A stretch of 64,000 nt of DNA from the NCBI GenBank assembly GCA_016748015.1, contig JAAOMT010000096.1:1-64000 (forward strand), written 5' to 3'. The position numbers and the translations under genes were made by a program. Numbering within the stretch: position 1 is the first letter of the stretch; each line of letters begins with the position of its first letter. The notes beneath the pieces are model-generated. The model did not search any database. It was given only the letters and a program-made list of their open reading frames with translations, and was not told the origin of the DNA. This stretch comes from Geosiphon pyriformis. Taxonomy: Eukaryota; Glomeromycota; Glomeromycetes; Archaeosporales; Geosiphonaceae. Shown piece by piece: positions 43,113 through 57,119 of this stretch.

Positions 43113-46100
43113 TTAACGGGAAGACATCATTTCCCAAAGAAGATAGCCCACTGTTCGGGCAATATCTCCAGCGAAGCGAAGCTCGAATCCTTCGAAATTA
43201 GGTCGTGCCTCCCTCCAAACTGTATTTAAGGATAAGGTACCTTGAGGTATATTTTGAACAAATTGAATTAATAAATCATGATTATGGGGATTGAAAATCA
43301 TTAGATGACGATGGGGGCCTTCGTGCAGCTCCCGAGCAAGGTCAGCATGATAGTTCTGCAGAAAATTGAGCACATCAGTCCAATTAAGCGGCAGATCAAG
43401 AATTTGCTTAAAATCTGGATTGATTGTTGTCAAGTCACGTGTGTGCCATCGCTGGGTTAGGATCAAAAAATCTTCGTGTTTCATCTGTATCGTTGCTGCT
43501 GCAGGTTTTGCGTTGAATAATTGACGCCATAGAACATCTCGCCCGTTGTACTCAATGGCCTGTGTATGACCCATGAAATATTCAGTCAACAGACAGTTTC
43601 TATTATAGAAAGAAACGAAAGAACATAAATACCTACTTTCTTTATAGTCGAATCAAGAATTTCTCTTACACAGATGATATAGCTTCCCCTTGATTCATGT
43701 TCTATGAAATCTCCGAGTTTGGGACTAGCTTGAGATTCCGGTATGTTTGCAATAAACGGAACATAATTTTGGTTGAACACAATGATAAAATATTCCAATT
43801 TCAGACTTCCAGAGTTGGTTACAGGATCAGATGAAGTGAAAATTAATGTAAATTCTCTAGAATTGGGGAATTTCTTATCAGAATTCCTAGTATCCTTTTC
43901 CTCAAAATGTTTGAAACAGGCTATTGGTTGGCCTTCAAAATTGATCCCACTAAACCCGTAACGTTGAGGATTTTTCACAATGTAGGTAAATAAATCTTTT
44001 TGTATAGATGGAGAAACCTTTTCAAAAATATCATGATATATGCGGTGTTCTGCACAACTTGGAGGCAGAGGGTGACGATTAATAAAACCTTTGATCATCT
44101 CCAGTAAATTGAATGACAGCGGAATCTCTAAGATATGGGAGAAATATTTTAGAAAAAAGTCGTAGATAAATGAATGAAAGCGATTCAATTTCTTGAAGCG
44201 ATCGCATTCCTCGTTGAAAATCTTCAGTCTATTCCGGTTGCCATTGGTCATTTCAAATCCAGGGGCTGTGAAAGGCAAACGTCGAGACCGTGTGTAAAAT
44301 GTGTATAATGTTTCACAGATGAAATCTCCTTGTATTTTAACTTCACATATAATCAATCCATCTTGCAAAGCTTTCAACAACATGACGGTAGGATAATCAA
44401 CAGGTGCATTTTCAGAGACTGACGACTTAGAAGCAAATACAGAAAACCCTTTATCATGGTCATCAGCCAGATTCATATCTAATTTACCAAAGATAACTCT
44501 TTGCATTCCAAGCTTGTCTAGATATGCAGTATATTCTCTAAAGAGTTTTTCAATCATAGATTGATACCAATTAGAAGCTTTTGGAGAGTTTGAGCCATGT
44601 TGATCGTTTAATACTACTGAATCCATTGAATTTTGAAAGGATGAATGAGAAATGCCACTAAATGTCACGGGTGTTCTGCAAAAATGCAATAATTGGGAAT
44701 TCTGAATTATGATTGCTAGATCAGATTTTGAAATTGGGTCAGGCGTGCTTATGCTATCTTTTCCGCTCTGATACCTCTTTATCCATTTCTTGCATAATTT
44801 GAAAACATTTTCATACGCTTGCAAGGTTTTAAGTTGGCTGATACAATCTTCCATGAATGGTGGTCCGTGACGCAATAAGGCATCTCTTTCATTGCTAGCA
44901 ATATCCTGTACTGCTGCTTTTTCAATGAATGCATCTTTTAGAACTTCATTTAAATCAAGGGTAGGGATTGTAGAAATAACATGAGTCCCCTTTTCGGCAC
45001 TTGTCTCCGAGTCATGGCGATTATCTAAAGAGATAAAGGTTGACTTTTTTAAATCTTCTGAGCGATTTTCAGAGCGCTGTTGCCGCTGAGGAAATCTTTC
45101 ATGAATCAATGATTTTACATATATCAAGTCTGTTGAATTTTGAGATAATATAGCAGCTGATCGCTGTGATGACTGAGGTTTGAAACTACCTTCTGGATGT
45201 TGTGGTATCTGCCCATTATTGAATACAACATTGCCTGGCTTAGGTGACGGTAGGACACGCGGAGTATGTGGGGTACTGGGAAACTGCATATGCGTGGAAG
45301 CAGAATTGTTTTGAGAAACTCCTTCAATATGATAAAACAATCCCATTTTTTGATGAAGTATATTGTTTAAAAGCTGCATACGACCGTTGTGCCAATTGGA
45401 TATGTTTTTCAAAGCCGTGAATAATTGTTCACTATATGATTTTTGCCAATTATAAGAATATACGGATATTGTAAATCCATCGAGAGACATGATCATAAAG
45501 CAATTACGAACAATTTCATGTGAAATTTGTTGAATGTTTTGATCCGACAGAGGTATTGTGTTTGTGTATAACATCATGGCATCCTCTGAACTACTTTTTT
45601 GCTGCGAGCTCAACGTCATCATAGAGCTTTTACGGGAATGATTTGTTACGCTCTTGTCGTTTGAAGAATTTTCAGTAAATGAAAAATCTTCAATTGAACT
45701 TCTGCGTGAATTTGTTCTATCACTTCCCACACTACTGCGACGGTCTTCATGGATCGAAGTGGATTTGGATGCGCAGTATCGTGTACTAAGTTCTCTCAAA
45801 CCACTGATTAATACAAATTTGGAGTGATAATCTGATGTTATATTATCGTTTTTTAAAGATGGTTTTTGAGGACGATATATCTCATAAACAGGTATAGATG
45901 AAGCTCTTCTAAATATTACTGGAGAAAAATTCGCGTGAACCTCAGTCAAAAGATCGTAAATTTCTCTCAAAAGATCATCCATTATCCAGGCTGGCATATG
46001 CACCGCCATTTCAAGCGACTGAACTGCGGGATTTTCTAAACTTGCCGATGACTTGAGGATCGCCAAAGACGGCTCCACAAAAGACTGTTGAATATGATTT

Positions 46101-49100
46101 TCAAAATATGTCATAAGATTTTGGGATTGATTGCTTTGAGGTGAAGAAGTTTCGTCTAATTCTATGCTTTGTATTCCCTCAATAGTTTTGTAATCGCAAA
46201 TACTCTTGGACACTGGTGACAAACTTTTAAGGATGGATAATTCGACAAAATAATCACAGAGTGTGTGATGAAAACTGGTTTTTACTCTTTCAATCAATGC
46301 ATCCGAATTAAGAGGTCCTTGTGACCACAATTCAATAAGTAGATTGTATGAGCTTTCGACATCATGATGGACTTCAACGTTTTGTGAAAGGTTGAAGAGT
46401 GGGTGATCTTTTTCAAAGAAATGGTTGATGATTTTTCCAAAATCGATGTGATTGTTGTATTCAAGTGGATCTGGAGGGGAGAATTCAAAAACCGGTCTCC
46501 CCTTGTGGTTTGTAAGTGTTAAACAAATACCAGAAATGCCTTGTCCGATTGTAGCTTCAATAGATGGTATTCTTGCTTGTAAACAATTATAGTAAAAAGC
46601 AAATTCACCCAAGTAGACATCAATAGACATAAATGCGGTTTTCCTAGTATGATGAGCCAATGTATGATATTGAGTCAAATCTTTACTAAAATCCTGTTCG
46701 AAATTATATTTTTAAATTCACAAACCTGCCGATTTCTGTGTTGCAATCTTGTAATATTTCCATGCCGTATCTTGATGTATGATGGCGCTTGATAGTGTTT
46801 GTTACGTCAGCACCATTTAGAACATTTAGATAGAGGGATAAATTTTGCTTCAAAAATATCAAAAATGCCTGCAGGTCTTTAACTGATTCAGGTATTTTTA
46901 GGGTAGCACGTCTCGTTGGGACTTTAAGAACGGGTAGTATGAATTCAACGTCCTAATAAAGATCGAAATATATTTAATTAGTGAAATTAATTTAGAGCAC
47001 TCTCTAGTTTTAGAACAAGGTAAGAAAATAAATCATACAGCAGGAGTAGGTTTCGCGTTACGCGTCCGAGCAAGATAAGTTGATATCACATTGAGAGTAA
47101 TATTTGTAGTTAGCTTATTGTCCAGCAAAGTTACAAGCTCTTCAGTAATTTCACGCCCAGGTAAATCCACTCCATATACCTCCATTAATAGTTCACGAGA
47201 CTCGGATACTCGAGGTTGTAGGTTCGCTCCGAGCTTTCGAGAGCTTGGGGATACAGTTGCTGATGTTCGAGAACTTATGCTTTTATTAGACGGAGATCTT
47301 CTTAGGTCATCAGGAGCAATAATTGGAGTGGTTGAATGGGCTTCGGAGCCAATTCCAAAGGCAGAATGAATAAACGGTGAATAGCCATAACGGAGAGCAG
47401 ATTCATCAATTGTCACCTCATAGTCAGTAGAGGGTGTTTGCACACCAATCTCCGACAGTTTCAGGTAAACGATATAATCTCCTTTAGCGATCACAAACAT
47501 ATGTTTGCGGTTGGAAACAGTAAAAGAATCGAGGACAAGAGATGCGACACCATTCAAGGCTTGACCTGGCTTTAATCTACGGTGAAGTGGAAAAGTTTGC
47601 CTGAATACTAATTTGCATTCAAATTGCCCAGGTTTGAAACAATCTGAGGTGGTATGAATAACATCAAGAGGCCTCACAGAGCCTGTACTGGTCTCCATGT
47701 CGACATTTGAATCACCAGACGATTTATCACCGTCTTCTGATGATGACGATGATGATGAGGACGATGATGATCCAGAATCTGAGGTTTTTTCTGATGGTGC
47801 CACTAAATATTTACTGTTCAAAAATAAATGGGAAGTCGGTGAAAACCTAAATAATGAGAAATAACGAAAATTAACTACTGGATCCAGTATACCTGCACCG
47901 ATGTGTTTCTTTAAGTTCATCGAGCAATATTAACTGGTTGACTCGTACCGACACTTGTTCTATGCACTTTTTCGTGTGACCAATAATGTCTTCACGCTTG
48001 TCGGCTGATATAGATTTAGAAAAATAAAAAACTTGTACGAAAGAATCTTGAGGGTTGAGCAAAAGCCAAAAAAGTGGTCTGTGCGTGCCATTTTCATTTA
48101 AAGGAACTCCAGAATTTTTTAAACTATCGGATTCTAAATTTTCCTCTGGAGAAACCATGCTAATTCCAAGACCTTGGCAGAATTCGTCGCTACTATTTTC
48201 AGAATATTCTGCCCCAAAGTCAGAAGATTCAGGTTCTTCCAATCTTGATAACAAAGAAAGATTGGATGAGTTATAATATGTATCTTTAGGGTCTGGGACA
48301 ATATCATTTTCAAAGAAATCGTCTTTTGTTAAAGATTGTTGACTATGGAATTGGCGTAATGAAGCTTCCGGTTTTGAGGTAATAAATTCATGAGAAGATG
48401 AACGATGTATCCTCTGAGACGCTACCGTTGATTCACCATCCTCGCTTAGATAAAAGCAGTCATCTATTTGCCTGAGCTTATATGGCGACAAATCAGCTTT
48501 TTTAAATTCCTGAAAAAATTTTTCTTGCCCTTTTCGTTTCCGTACAAAAGAAATAGGTACTTTAATCAGGGTGGGATAATTAATAAATGGATTCTTGCTT
48601 TCTAATTGAGATTGAATATATTTTAACATTGATCCTTCATAAGGCAATGAATTCAAAAGCCCGTGGATTATTTCTTCTTTTAAAAGCCAATATAGCCGGG
48701 TGCGAGTTTCCAATAAGGCTTCTGATTTATTGGGAGTCAGAGATTCGATAGATGGTTTGGTAGTAAAAACTTCGAATGAACTAAAAAGTACAATATGGCT
48801 TGCGTATTAAAAATGCAAACCGAATGTTTGAATAGAATCCTAGCGACTTATACCTGGATATATTTTCCATTTTGAGATCGACAAAGCTCGGAGACAAATT
48901 AACAGCTTTCTCATTAACCTGGGGTAAGGTCAAACAAATGATATGTAATGTAGCAGTAGTTCCATCAGAGGAAGCCACGGGGGAAGCTTCTGTACCGACA
49001 GACTCGGGTGAAAAATCATAGAATTTGCCGTCAACTGTACAAGAATAGCTAGTAGGTAAAGTTCTCACAGGAAACCTTACAAAATTCGCATCTTCTAATT

Positions 49101-52100
49101 GAAACCCTGGATGCGAAGCCTTAAACATCGGTGGGGCTTTCTTGAAAGTACATTCAAGCCTGATAAAAAGTGGATCTTGCGCGCAAGAAAATACATCTGC
49201 AAAGTTTTCCCAATTGTATGGAACACCATCCTGTTCAACAAAATTGGTATTTTTCTTTATTATCGGCCTATAATAATGTATATTTTGCAAATCATAATCG
49301 ATAAATGTCACCGGTTCAAAATAATGGCCAAGTATACCCATGAATTTGTGATGGCCCTCAAATTCATCATCACTAAAAAAAATGTTTAGATATCAAGATG
49401 AAAAATTCATCCAAAACAGACAAAGATTTCAATCACTTTTCTTACCGCTCTAATCCTTTTCGAACAGCTTGTACGTGTACGTTCAAGTATTCAGTGATAT
49501 CAATATCAATCGAAGATTCTACACATGAGTTAATTGCTTTCCAAAAATCTTCAGTATCGACTTGTTGTTTTTGTAATAAACTAGCATAGATAGATTGGGC
49601 AAACCCATGTGCATACAATTTTTTAATTCCATTTGTGACTTTGGTAGCCTGATCTGAAAGATGAAAGCTGACGGGTCTTCCAGAAAAATTCCCGGCATAA
49701 GATTTAGGCGAGTGAGAATTATCATTAAAAAAGCTAGACATATTTTCCACAGAAATTGGTTGAATTGTCATAGTTTGACTACAATCAGATTGTGTCAAAA
49801 TTTTGTCGCGAATTACTGTTCTGGAAGCTTTAGGTCTTCTACATAGAAATAAAAGAAAGCTTAAATATGATGTCTCAGAGTTTGAGTTAAAAGATTCTAG
49901 GTGACGCGTCATTCTATTCAGAATGACCTTAAAAGAAGGGATGATTATGAGAATAAAAGAGCTAGAGTCAACCATTTTAACAAAACATTTAGTGTCATCA
50001 AGACTTTCGATGAGCTCAATTGTTGTTTTGAAGTCGGACCAACCAGGTATAGTTGATAAGCCAGCCTTAATTTCTTTCCAAATGCCGCTGTTCTTACAAC
50101 TGTCGTGAGTTGTTTCAATTTCCCCGTCAGAATATTTAAGAAAGGCTGTTTCAAGAAAGAGATGCAACATAGCAAAATCTCGGTCTGAAGTCCATAAAAG
50201 TTTTGCTATTGAATCACGGTAGGGTTCACTGATTGATAGCTGATCATGAGAAGTTTGGGTTTTGACTATTTCCAATGTAAAAGTTCGATTACTCGTCGAA
50301 AAATTTTGTTGTTTTGGAGATCTGAGATCTGATAAATTAGAGCGATTTGTAGTATCACTACTTCCAGGTGAAACTTTGCTGGGATCAGAATTGCTATTGG
50401 CGACAATAGGGGGATTTAATTTATTATTGACAGGTGATACACGAAAGCGTGGGACAAGATAATTAGTTAATAAGAGTTCTCCGGTATAGAGCAACGCAGG
50501 TAAGTCAAATAAACGAGGTAAATTGTCTTTTTTCGATCGGGGTTGCTTTTCGTGTTTGCCGCTGTTGTGTTTTTGCGTAGATCTCGTTCTTGATAAGGTT
50601 GTTGCAATATAATGGATCTGATCAAAAGTTACCAGATGTGAAAGTTTTAGGCGGTCTGTCGCTTGGATTTTTGCTGAAAAATAATCGTAGGTATCCCTTA
50701 AATTTATATCTTGCGTTGGTTCCATCCAAATTTCGGTGACTATTTGACCTGTGTATGGATCTTTTAACACTTGATATTGAATACCAGTTACCATGTTATG
50801 GCTCAGGATTGAGGTTGAATACAGATGCTCATTCTTGTGATCTAATTCAAAGTAAAAGTTTTGCTTGTCAGTCTCCTCAGAAAACAAAAAAAAACCTTCC
50901 TCGAGTCTTGCTTGACATAGATATTGAAAAGCTAAATCTTGAATGGGAGTAATTCGAAAATCTTTGAAAAACACATCTTCATCAAGATCCTTCAACCAAA
51001 CCAATCGATAATGTCGCATGTAAGATTGCATGATGGAGAGATGACCAGCGGAATATTGTAGATCAATGAGCAAGTCGGTATCAGAGTTACTATCTTCTCC
51101 CTTAGTTAAGAATAGTCTCGAGATGGGTCTTTTACTAATTTGGATAATGTATTCTTTTGATTCTTTAAACCCATTAGTTTCGGGATAAGATATGAGATCG
51201 ATCACGGTAGCAAGTTCATTTTGACGTTGCGATATACCAACATTAAAATAGAGTAATGTCACAGACCACAAATAACCGACTCGGTGATTAAGTCGAAGTT
51301 CGCAGAAGCGTATTGTGGAATATGTCTTTTCCCCCGCTTCAATAAATTTGATATATACATTGTTCGATGGAGAAAAGGTTGCCCAGGACGGCATCAAACG
51401 TTCTCGCATTTGTGCAAGCGCCTTTCGAAGCAAACGTTCGGCTGCGAGCGATGAGGGCATAGGATAAGATTTTGACGGGGCAAAGAGAAAGTCAAATCTT
51501 GACTCATCGTACCACGCCCTTGTCCCGGGTTTTAATGAACTTTGCTCCAGAGAATCCCAAAATTGTCTAAAAACTTCGAGTCTGCTATGTGAGATGTGCC
51601 ATATATTGTCACCAAAGCGATGATTGTGAGTTTTGATGACCTCCTTAGGACTCTTAAAAAAGATGTGCTTCTTTAAAAGATCATCAGTCTCGTAAATTGT
51701 AGTCAAAAATTTGAGCATTTTTATAATTTTTGCAAATAAATGGTGACTCGGATCATTATTATGCTGTGCGGTCTGAAAATTCACGAAATAGATGGCAAAC
51801 ATAGTGTAAGCCAAAACGTTGATCTCAATTCGTGGTGATTTCAAACGGGCTATTCCTTTTGCTTCCCCAGACCAAAAGGCTTTAATTTTGTATTGGATAG
51901 TAACATTGGGGAGCCAAAGACGGGACATGGTGATATGAATTTTCTCTGCTTTATTATTGTTACGGTTCTCGACTAAACCCACATGATCAATAGTAAATCC
52001 TTGTCGCATTCGGGCAGCGACTAATTGCTGAACATCAATTGACAAAGAATATTCTCGATAACGCGTAGGAATCGCTTCTACAGCTGGAGGCTCACTTTTT

Positions 52101-53872
52101 GGGTCCCATGGAAAAAATTTGTATGATTTATATCCCATTATATGATTGTCTCCATTAACAAACCGTTCCCTAGGAACGTCGATAGCGCGATCTTCTATAC
52201 CAGGTATATTTCTTGATCGTACATCCCCTTTTTTCTTGTTAAAGCTGAATTCTCTCATTAAAAGGTATTTGTGATAAAAATTGGGGGAAAGCCAGTTTTT
52301 GGTTGACGCAAGTTTATTTGGAGCCAAATCAATCGGAGAGCTGTCTGGACAATCAGAAGAATAGAGAAAAAGCCCTGAAGTTGCAGCAGCTACGAATCGC
52401 AATACTTCGTTATCAGGCACTAAGCCGAAATTAGAGCCAGGATTGAACCCTTGACTGGAACCAACTTGGATGATATTACACTTAACTCCTTTGCTACAAA
52501 GACGCTGCAAAATATCATCGTCACTATGCATCTGAGCTAGATTTGATTTAACCACACCATCAGTAATTAACACCAAGGCAGGTAGACCCTCATTTGGTGG
52601 CAAATCTACAGCAAATAGCCCGGCATTTAAGCTATAGGAAAGATTACCACCGCTAGAACCCAATTTCCAGATGTTATCTTTCTTGTCATAAAGTGGCTTT
52701 CCAGAACCTGCTGCATCTGCAACCTCTTCACTTTTGGGCCCAGCGACATCCATGACATAAGCTACAGCAAAATCTCTACTTCGGAGACTTTGGCGAAAAG
52801 AAGCTACTCTTTGATGAAAATTTTGGAGCTCATCTTGCAATTTCTCTATTATTTGTGGCAGATTAATTCTTGTGACAATGATTCCTTGCAGTAAAACTCT
52901 CATAGTAGGGAAACCGGCTAGTAGTGGTATTATATTTGCATTAGAAGCAAAGTGAGAACATTCCGCAATAACTGTAATCGATATCTCTGGTTCGAACTAA
53001 TAGATTTTTAGGAGATTAATTATATATTAACATGGCAATGAATAAATTTTTCAATATTTACAAAACCTACGTGAAGTGCTCGATCTTTACCGAGATCTTG
53101 CAGAATAAATGGTTGTGCGAGCCCTTCTATACATTTTTTTAATCTGCAATTTATAAACCCAAAAAGAGATATTTTAAGAATATAATTATGACGAAGAAAG
53201 CACTGATAGTGTAGCAATTTAGTCCATTACATATCCATAACCTCGGATATTATAATTTTTTCTGTGCAATAATCAATTGTTGCTAAAGAAGAAGTGACGT
53301 CCAAAAGAAAAACCATTCGATATTTCTTGCTTAATGTGATAATTCGGGAATGCGGCATAAGCCTGTATAGCTTCTGTTCGATCTTAGACTCATCAGGCAA
53401 ACTTTCCAATGTATATACATTTCTTGCTTTCCTTTGATTTTGGGCCTGTATCAAAGATGCTAGTCGTATATTGGAACAATGCAAGACTTGAAAATACTGA
53501 ATCAAAGAAGAAAAATAAAATATGTATTAATTCAAACAAGAAATATCGAGTAGCCCGGTTTATAATAATACATGTGGCAGAAAACTACATCAAAAGGACT
53601 GTAGAAACGAACCTCGTCTTCTTGAAGGGGAAGTGGCTGAAATAAACGTTTTAATACCCATTTATGGTGGTCAACTTTCGTGTATTGGACGGAATTTTTC
53701 AGCAATAAAATCACAGACCTTGCTTCCGTACCCTTGATAAATTGTGAAATCCGACGAGCACAATTATTGGCAAGAAACAAACGAGTCAGCTAAAATAGGA
53801 GCGGTTTCCGACCTCTTGTTGATTCTCACTAACGGAAGTTTTCAAAGTTGTGGCGTGAATTGGCGAAAGCAT
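43113..53872 (-). CDS. SZT2: SZT2 homologue, KICSTOR scaffold (about 3347 residues)
   Basis: In animals SZT2 is the large scaffold that, with KPTN, ITFG2 and KICS2, holds GATOR1 at lysosomes and restrains TORC1 when amino acids are low. Exons (minus): 53872-53834 (tentative), 53789-53613, 53496-53231, 53143-53071, 52996-49446, 49372-48854, 48780-47893, 47846-47039, 46952-46726, 46685-43637, 43559-43113. Total 10044 bases, an exact multiple of three; human SZT2 is 3432 residues. The N-terminus matches SZT2: YRMVFLLDVTSSLATID, then CIEGLAQPF and FEPEISITV, then LVLITDGVVKSN in a von Willebrand A-like fold. An acidic Ser run lies near 47735-47770. Central and C-terminal parts include DVYLGEFAFYYNCLQARIPS and YNGRDVLWRQLF. 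All phases agree. Only the first exon, with a 44-base intron, is weak. Confidence 0.87.
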
Positions 53873-55240
53873 CTCAATAAAGTGTGGAAGGAAAGAATAA
53901 AGGTGTCTCAATAAATTATAAGAGGAAAGAACTCCTGCGATTTTATATTAAATCAAAAATATTTTTTTATAAAAATAAAAAGATATATATATATATGTTT
54001 GATAAAATAGTCCTTTCGCATTTATTTTATTGATAAAATATTTTTTAAGTTCTAATAATGTTTTATTTTTTATTTTTTTATTTTTTATTGCTATCTAAAT
54101 TATGCAATTTAAGCAAAAGAAAAAGGTTGAAATTAAGTACAGTTTATGTCCTTTCTATATATAATTAGCCATCTGAACCAATTAGATCTATATTATATTA
54201 ATAATATTATAAAAGTTTTAATTTTACTTAACAAAAACCAAAAAATATTAATTTTGTCTTTATTTAAATTTAAATTAAATAAAACATTCTTAACAAAATA
54301 TAAAACAATTTTTTAATATTATTAATTATAAACTTATTTACAATAATTGATTTTTTTTATTTTTTATTTTTAATTTAAAATTAAAAGTTAAACATAATAT
54401 TTGTAGTTGATTTATATATATATTTTATTATTATTATTTAACAAATAAGACCCAAATATTATTTAGCACAATATATCAAATTAAATAATCTAAACTAAAT
54501 ATAAATCATATACTTTTTACACATGACTAGTTACTCAAATTGATTAAAACAACACTATAAATCTATTTTAACAAAAACATTACAATTAATTTCAAAAAAA
54601 AAGCATAAGATTTGTATATACTAAAATTAATACTATATATCTCCACAATTTCAAACAATTTAACAATATTATCAAAAAGCCAAACATTAAATCACAAATT
54701 ATTGAGAGCATAAAATTATTACAAAAAACTAAATTATTTTTTCTAAAACTGTTCTATATTTAAACTATACCAACCATATTTCTTTATGATAAATTATATC
54801 TAAATTATACACAAAATTAACAATTTTTTTTAACAGTAACTTAAAAACAACCAAAGTTTTTAAATACTATTTTTTAAACATAATATTTTTATATAAAATA
54901 GTATAAATTGTATTATTAAATATATATATAAAAAGCAACTACAAAACACAAAAAAATAACAAATTCAAACTTAACAAAAAACTTTACAAAGCCATATATA
55001 ATTTAATTAACTTTTTATAAACAGCAAAATTTATTTTATATGTAAAAAAATAATTAGAAAATTCTATTTTTTTGCAATAAAAACACAAAATACTAAGATA
55101 TTTTTTATTGTATAAGTATTATAAATAGCAATAGACAAGTAGTAATACAAAATTTTCATAAAATATAAATACAGATTAGCAGAATTTTTATTTGTAAAAT
55201 TAAAAACCATATGTAAATTAAGATATCAAACTAAAATAAT
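53873..55240. other. AT-rich region without recognised gene
   Basis: About 80 bases of upstream flank of SZT2, then sequence almost entirely A/T (53950-55240) with homopolymers and no ORF of note. No LTR ends recognised; possibly fully decayed element DNA. Confidence 0.45.
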
Positions 55241-56824
55241 TTAATTCTAGTTAATATCTTTAAAGTTTTGAACAATAATTCTTATATTTTACAAGATTAA
55301 TATAAAACAATATTTAATAATCACCTATTTATAATATATAACTCAAAAAATATTACAAATAATCTGATTGGTTATTTATTATAATAATACCAATTCAAAT
55401 AATCAGCAAAAATCAAATATAAATAAATGTATTATTTCTAAAACAAAAGTATTTTCAATTAACATAAACAATTATTTCTTAGATTAAAATATTCAAAATA
55501 TTTTCTATATTTTCTATAAATATTGAACTAAAAATTATCTGAATATTACTTTAATTATTAAAAAACAGACAATCATTAGAAAACAAACAACTATAATTAA
55601 TAACAGTAGAATACATATTATTATTAAACCAAAAAAAACTACTATCAGAAAAAAAAAATTGGTAGTAAAATAAATAAATATATGCTTAAAAGCATAATAA
55701 TAAACATATTATTATCTTCTAATATACTTAAAAAAACAATTAAAAAAATTTTATTTATAAACAAAAACTTATTATATAAAAAACAATTAAAACTCTATAA
55801 TTAATTTAGTAAAATCATAAAAAACATAAAACTTTTAAAAAAAACAACTTTAAAAATACAAATAAAAATTTTGAATATTATATAGTTAAATATTCCAAAA
55901 GATTTGACTATTGCCAAAAGAGCCAAAACTTTTATATAAAGATTTAGTCTTTTAAATACAAAATTTATTTTATTTCAAATACTATATATTTTATTTACAA
56001 AAAACTTTAACAAACTAATTAGTTTTGAGTTAAACAAAACACATTAAATAGAATATCTCATAAATAATTTGATTTTATTAAAGCTTAATTTCTTTAAAAA
56101 AGATAATATTATGATTAAAACTCATAGTTTTTATTAGTTATTACATATATTAGTCACTAATATTATATAATTAATTATTCTATATTTAGATAATAATTGT
56201 TAACTTAATTATTAAGCTGATTAATAATTTGATTATTGATCTGATTATTAATCTGATTATTGACTATTTTTAATAGTTATATAAGCAATAAGTCTTTTAA
56301 CTGTAGAAAAATATGATCAAAGTAATAATATGATCAAAATAATGAAATAAAACCCAATATCAATTATTTTTTTTTTATATTGTTTTTTTTTTTTTTCTAT
56401 TTTTAAGTATTTGAACATCTTAAAATAAAAGATTACTTGTTGGTATTCACATATTTTATCTTTTTTCCTTCTTAATTTGTATTATTAGAATTAGTTTAAA
56501 AAGTAATTGCTTGCTTTTGTAATTTATTGAATAAAAAAATAATTGAAAAGCACAACAATATTTGTTATTAATTATAAAAATCACCAAGTTAAAACATAGA
56601 ATAATAGTAGTAATATTATTTTATTAATAATTATAGACTATTTTTCTATTTTTAGATTCTTAAAAAAAATTTGTAACTGTAATTTTTATAAAACTAATCA
56701 TGCACATTGAATCTTTACTTATTCAATTTACTTTTTTATTGTAATTTTTTCTTTGATTAATTTTATTATTTTACAATTTTGTTTTTTTTTGCTATTAGTT
56801 AGTTTATTATTTCAATCTATAATA
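55241..56824 (+). mobile_element. E7: 3' end of a very decayed plus-strand LTR1 element
   Basis: From about 55250 the sequence follows the end of pol and ORF3 of E6 (for example near 55264-55320 and 55600-55700), now almost only A/T. A purine tract near 56090 is followed by LTR1 at 56107-56824. The ORF3 tail still reads KLNFFKKDNIMIKTHSFY into the LTR. The start is lost in AT-rich DNA. Confidence 0.6.
56107..56824 (+). repeat. LTR1, 3' LTR of E7
   Basis: 718 bp with eroded ends TATTATGA...CTATAATA and six 12-bp units near 56188-56260. Confidence 0.65.
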
Positions 56825-57119
56825 CTATTTTATATTATTGTGTATTATTTTGTATTATTTTGAGTTATTATATATTATTTTGTGTTATTACATATTAATT
56901 ATAGTTTTTTAATAGCTTTAAATTGGTTTTTTTATTTTATATTATTAAAAATTTTTGGATTTTTTTTTTTGAATGTTGTGATTGTTGTTTTGTTGTTAAT
57001 TCTAAATTATTAAAAACTGTTGAATTTCTAATAACTGAATTTATTTTCAAATTTTTTTTTATAATTTAAACTACTAAACTTATAAATATAATAGCCAATT
57101 TTATATCAATTAATTATAT
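56825..57119. repeat. AT-rich spacer plus LTR2 remnant
   Basis: 56825-56900 is a TTATATATTATTTTG-like low-complexity run. From about 56950 to 57115 the order of short matches (GAATGTTGTGATTG, TAATAACTGAATTTATTTTCAAA, ACTTATAAATATAATAGCCAA) follows the start of LTR2 as at 8240-8400, minus orientation. E8 is inserted at the ATAT that ends it. Confidence 0.5.

Noticed and set aside
43586-46678. The large open frame of about 1030 codons as a separate gene (likewise 49442-52903, 47871-48713, 48781-49341)
   Set aside because: They have no proper ATG at the border (some begin at TTG) and their ends carry matching splice sites and phases; together they form one SZT2 gene.
53950-55240. Centromere or telomere-like DNA
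   Set aside because: Only general A/T richness; no tandem array or telomeric repeat is seen.
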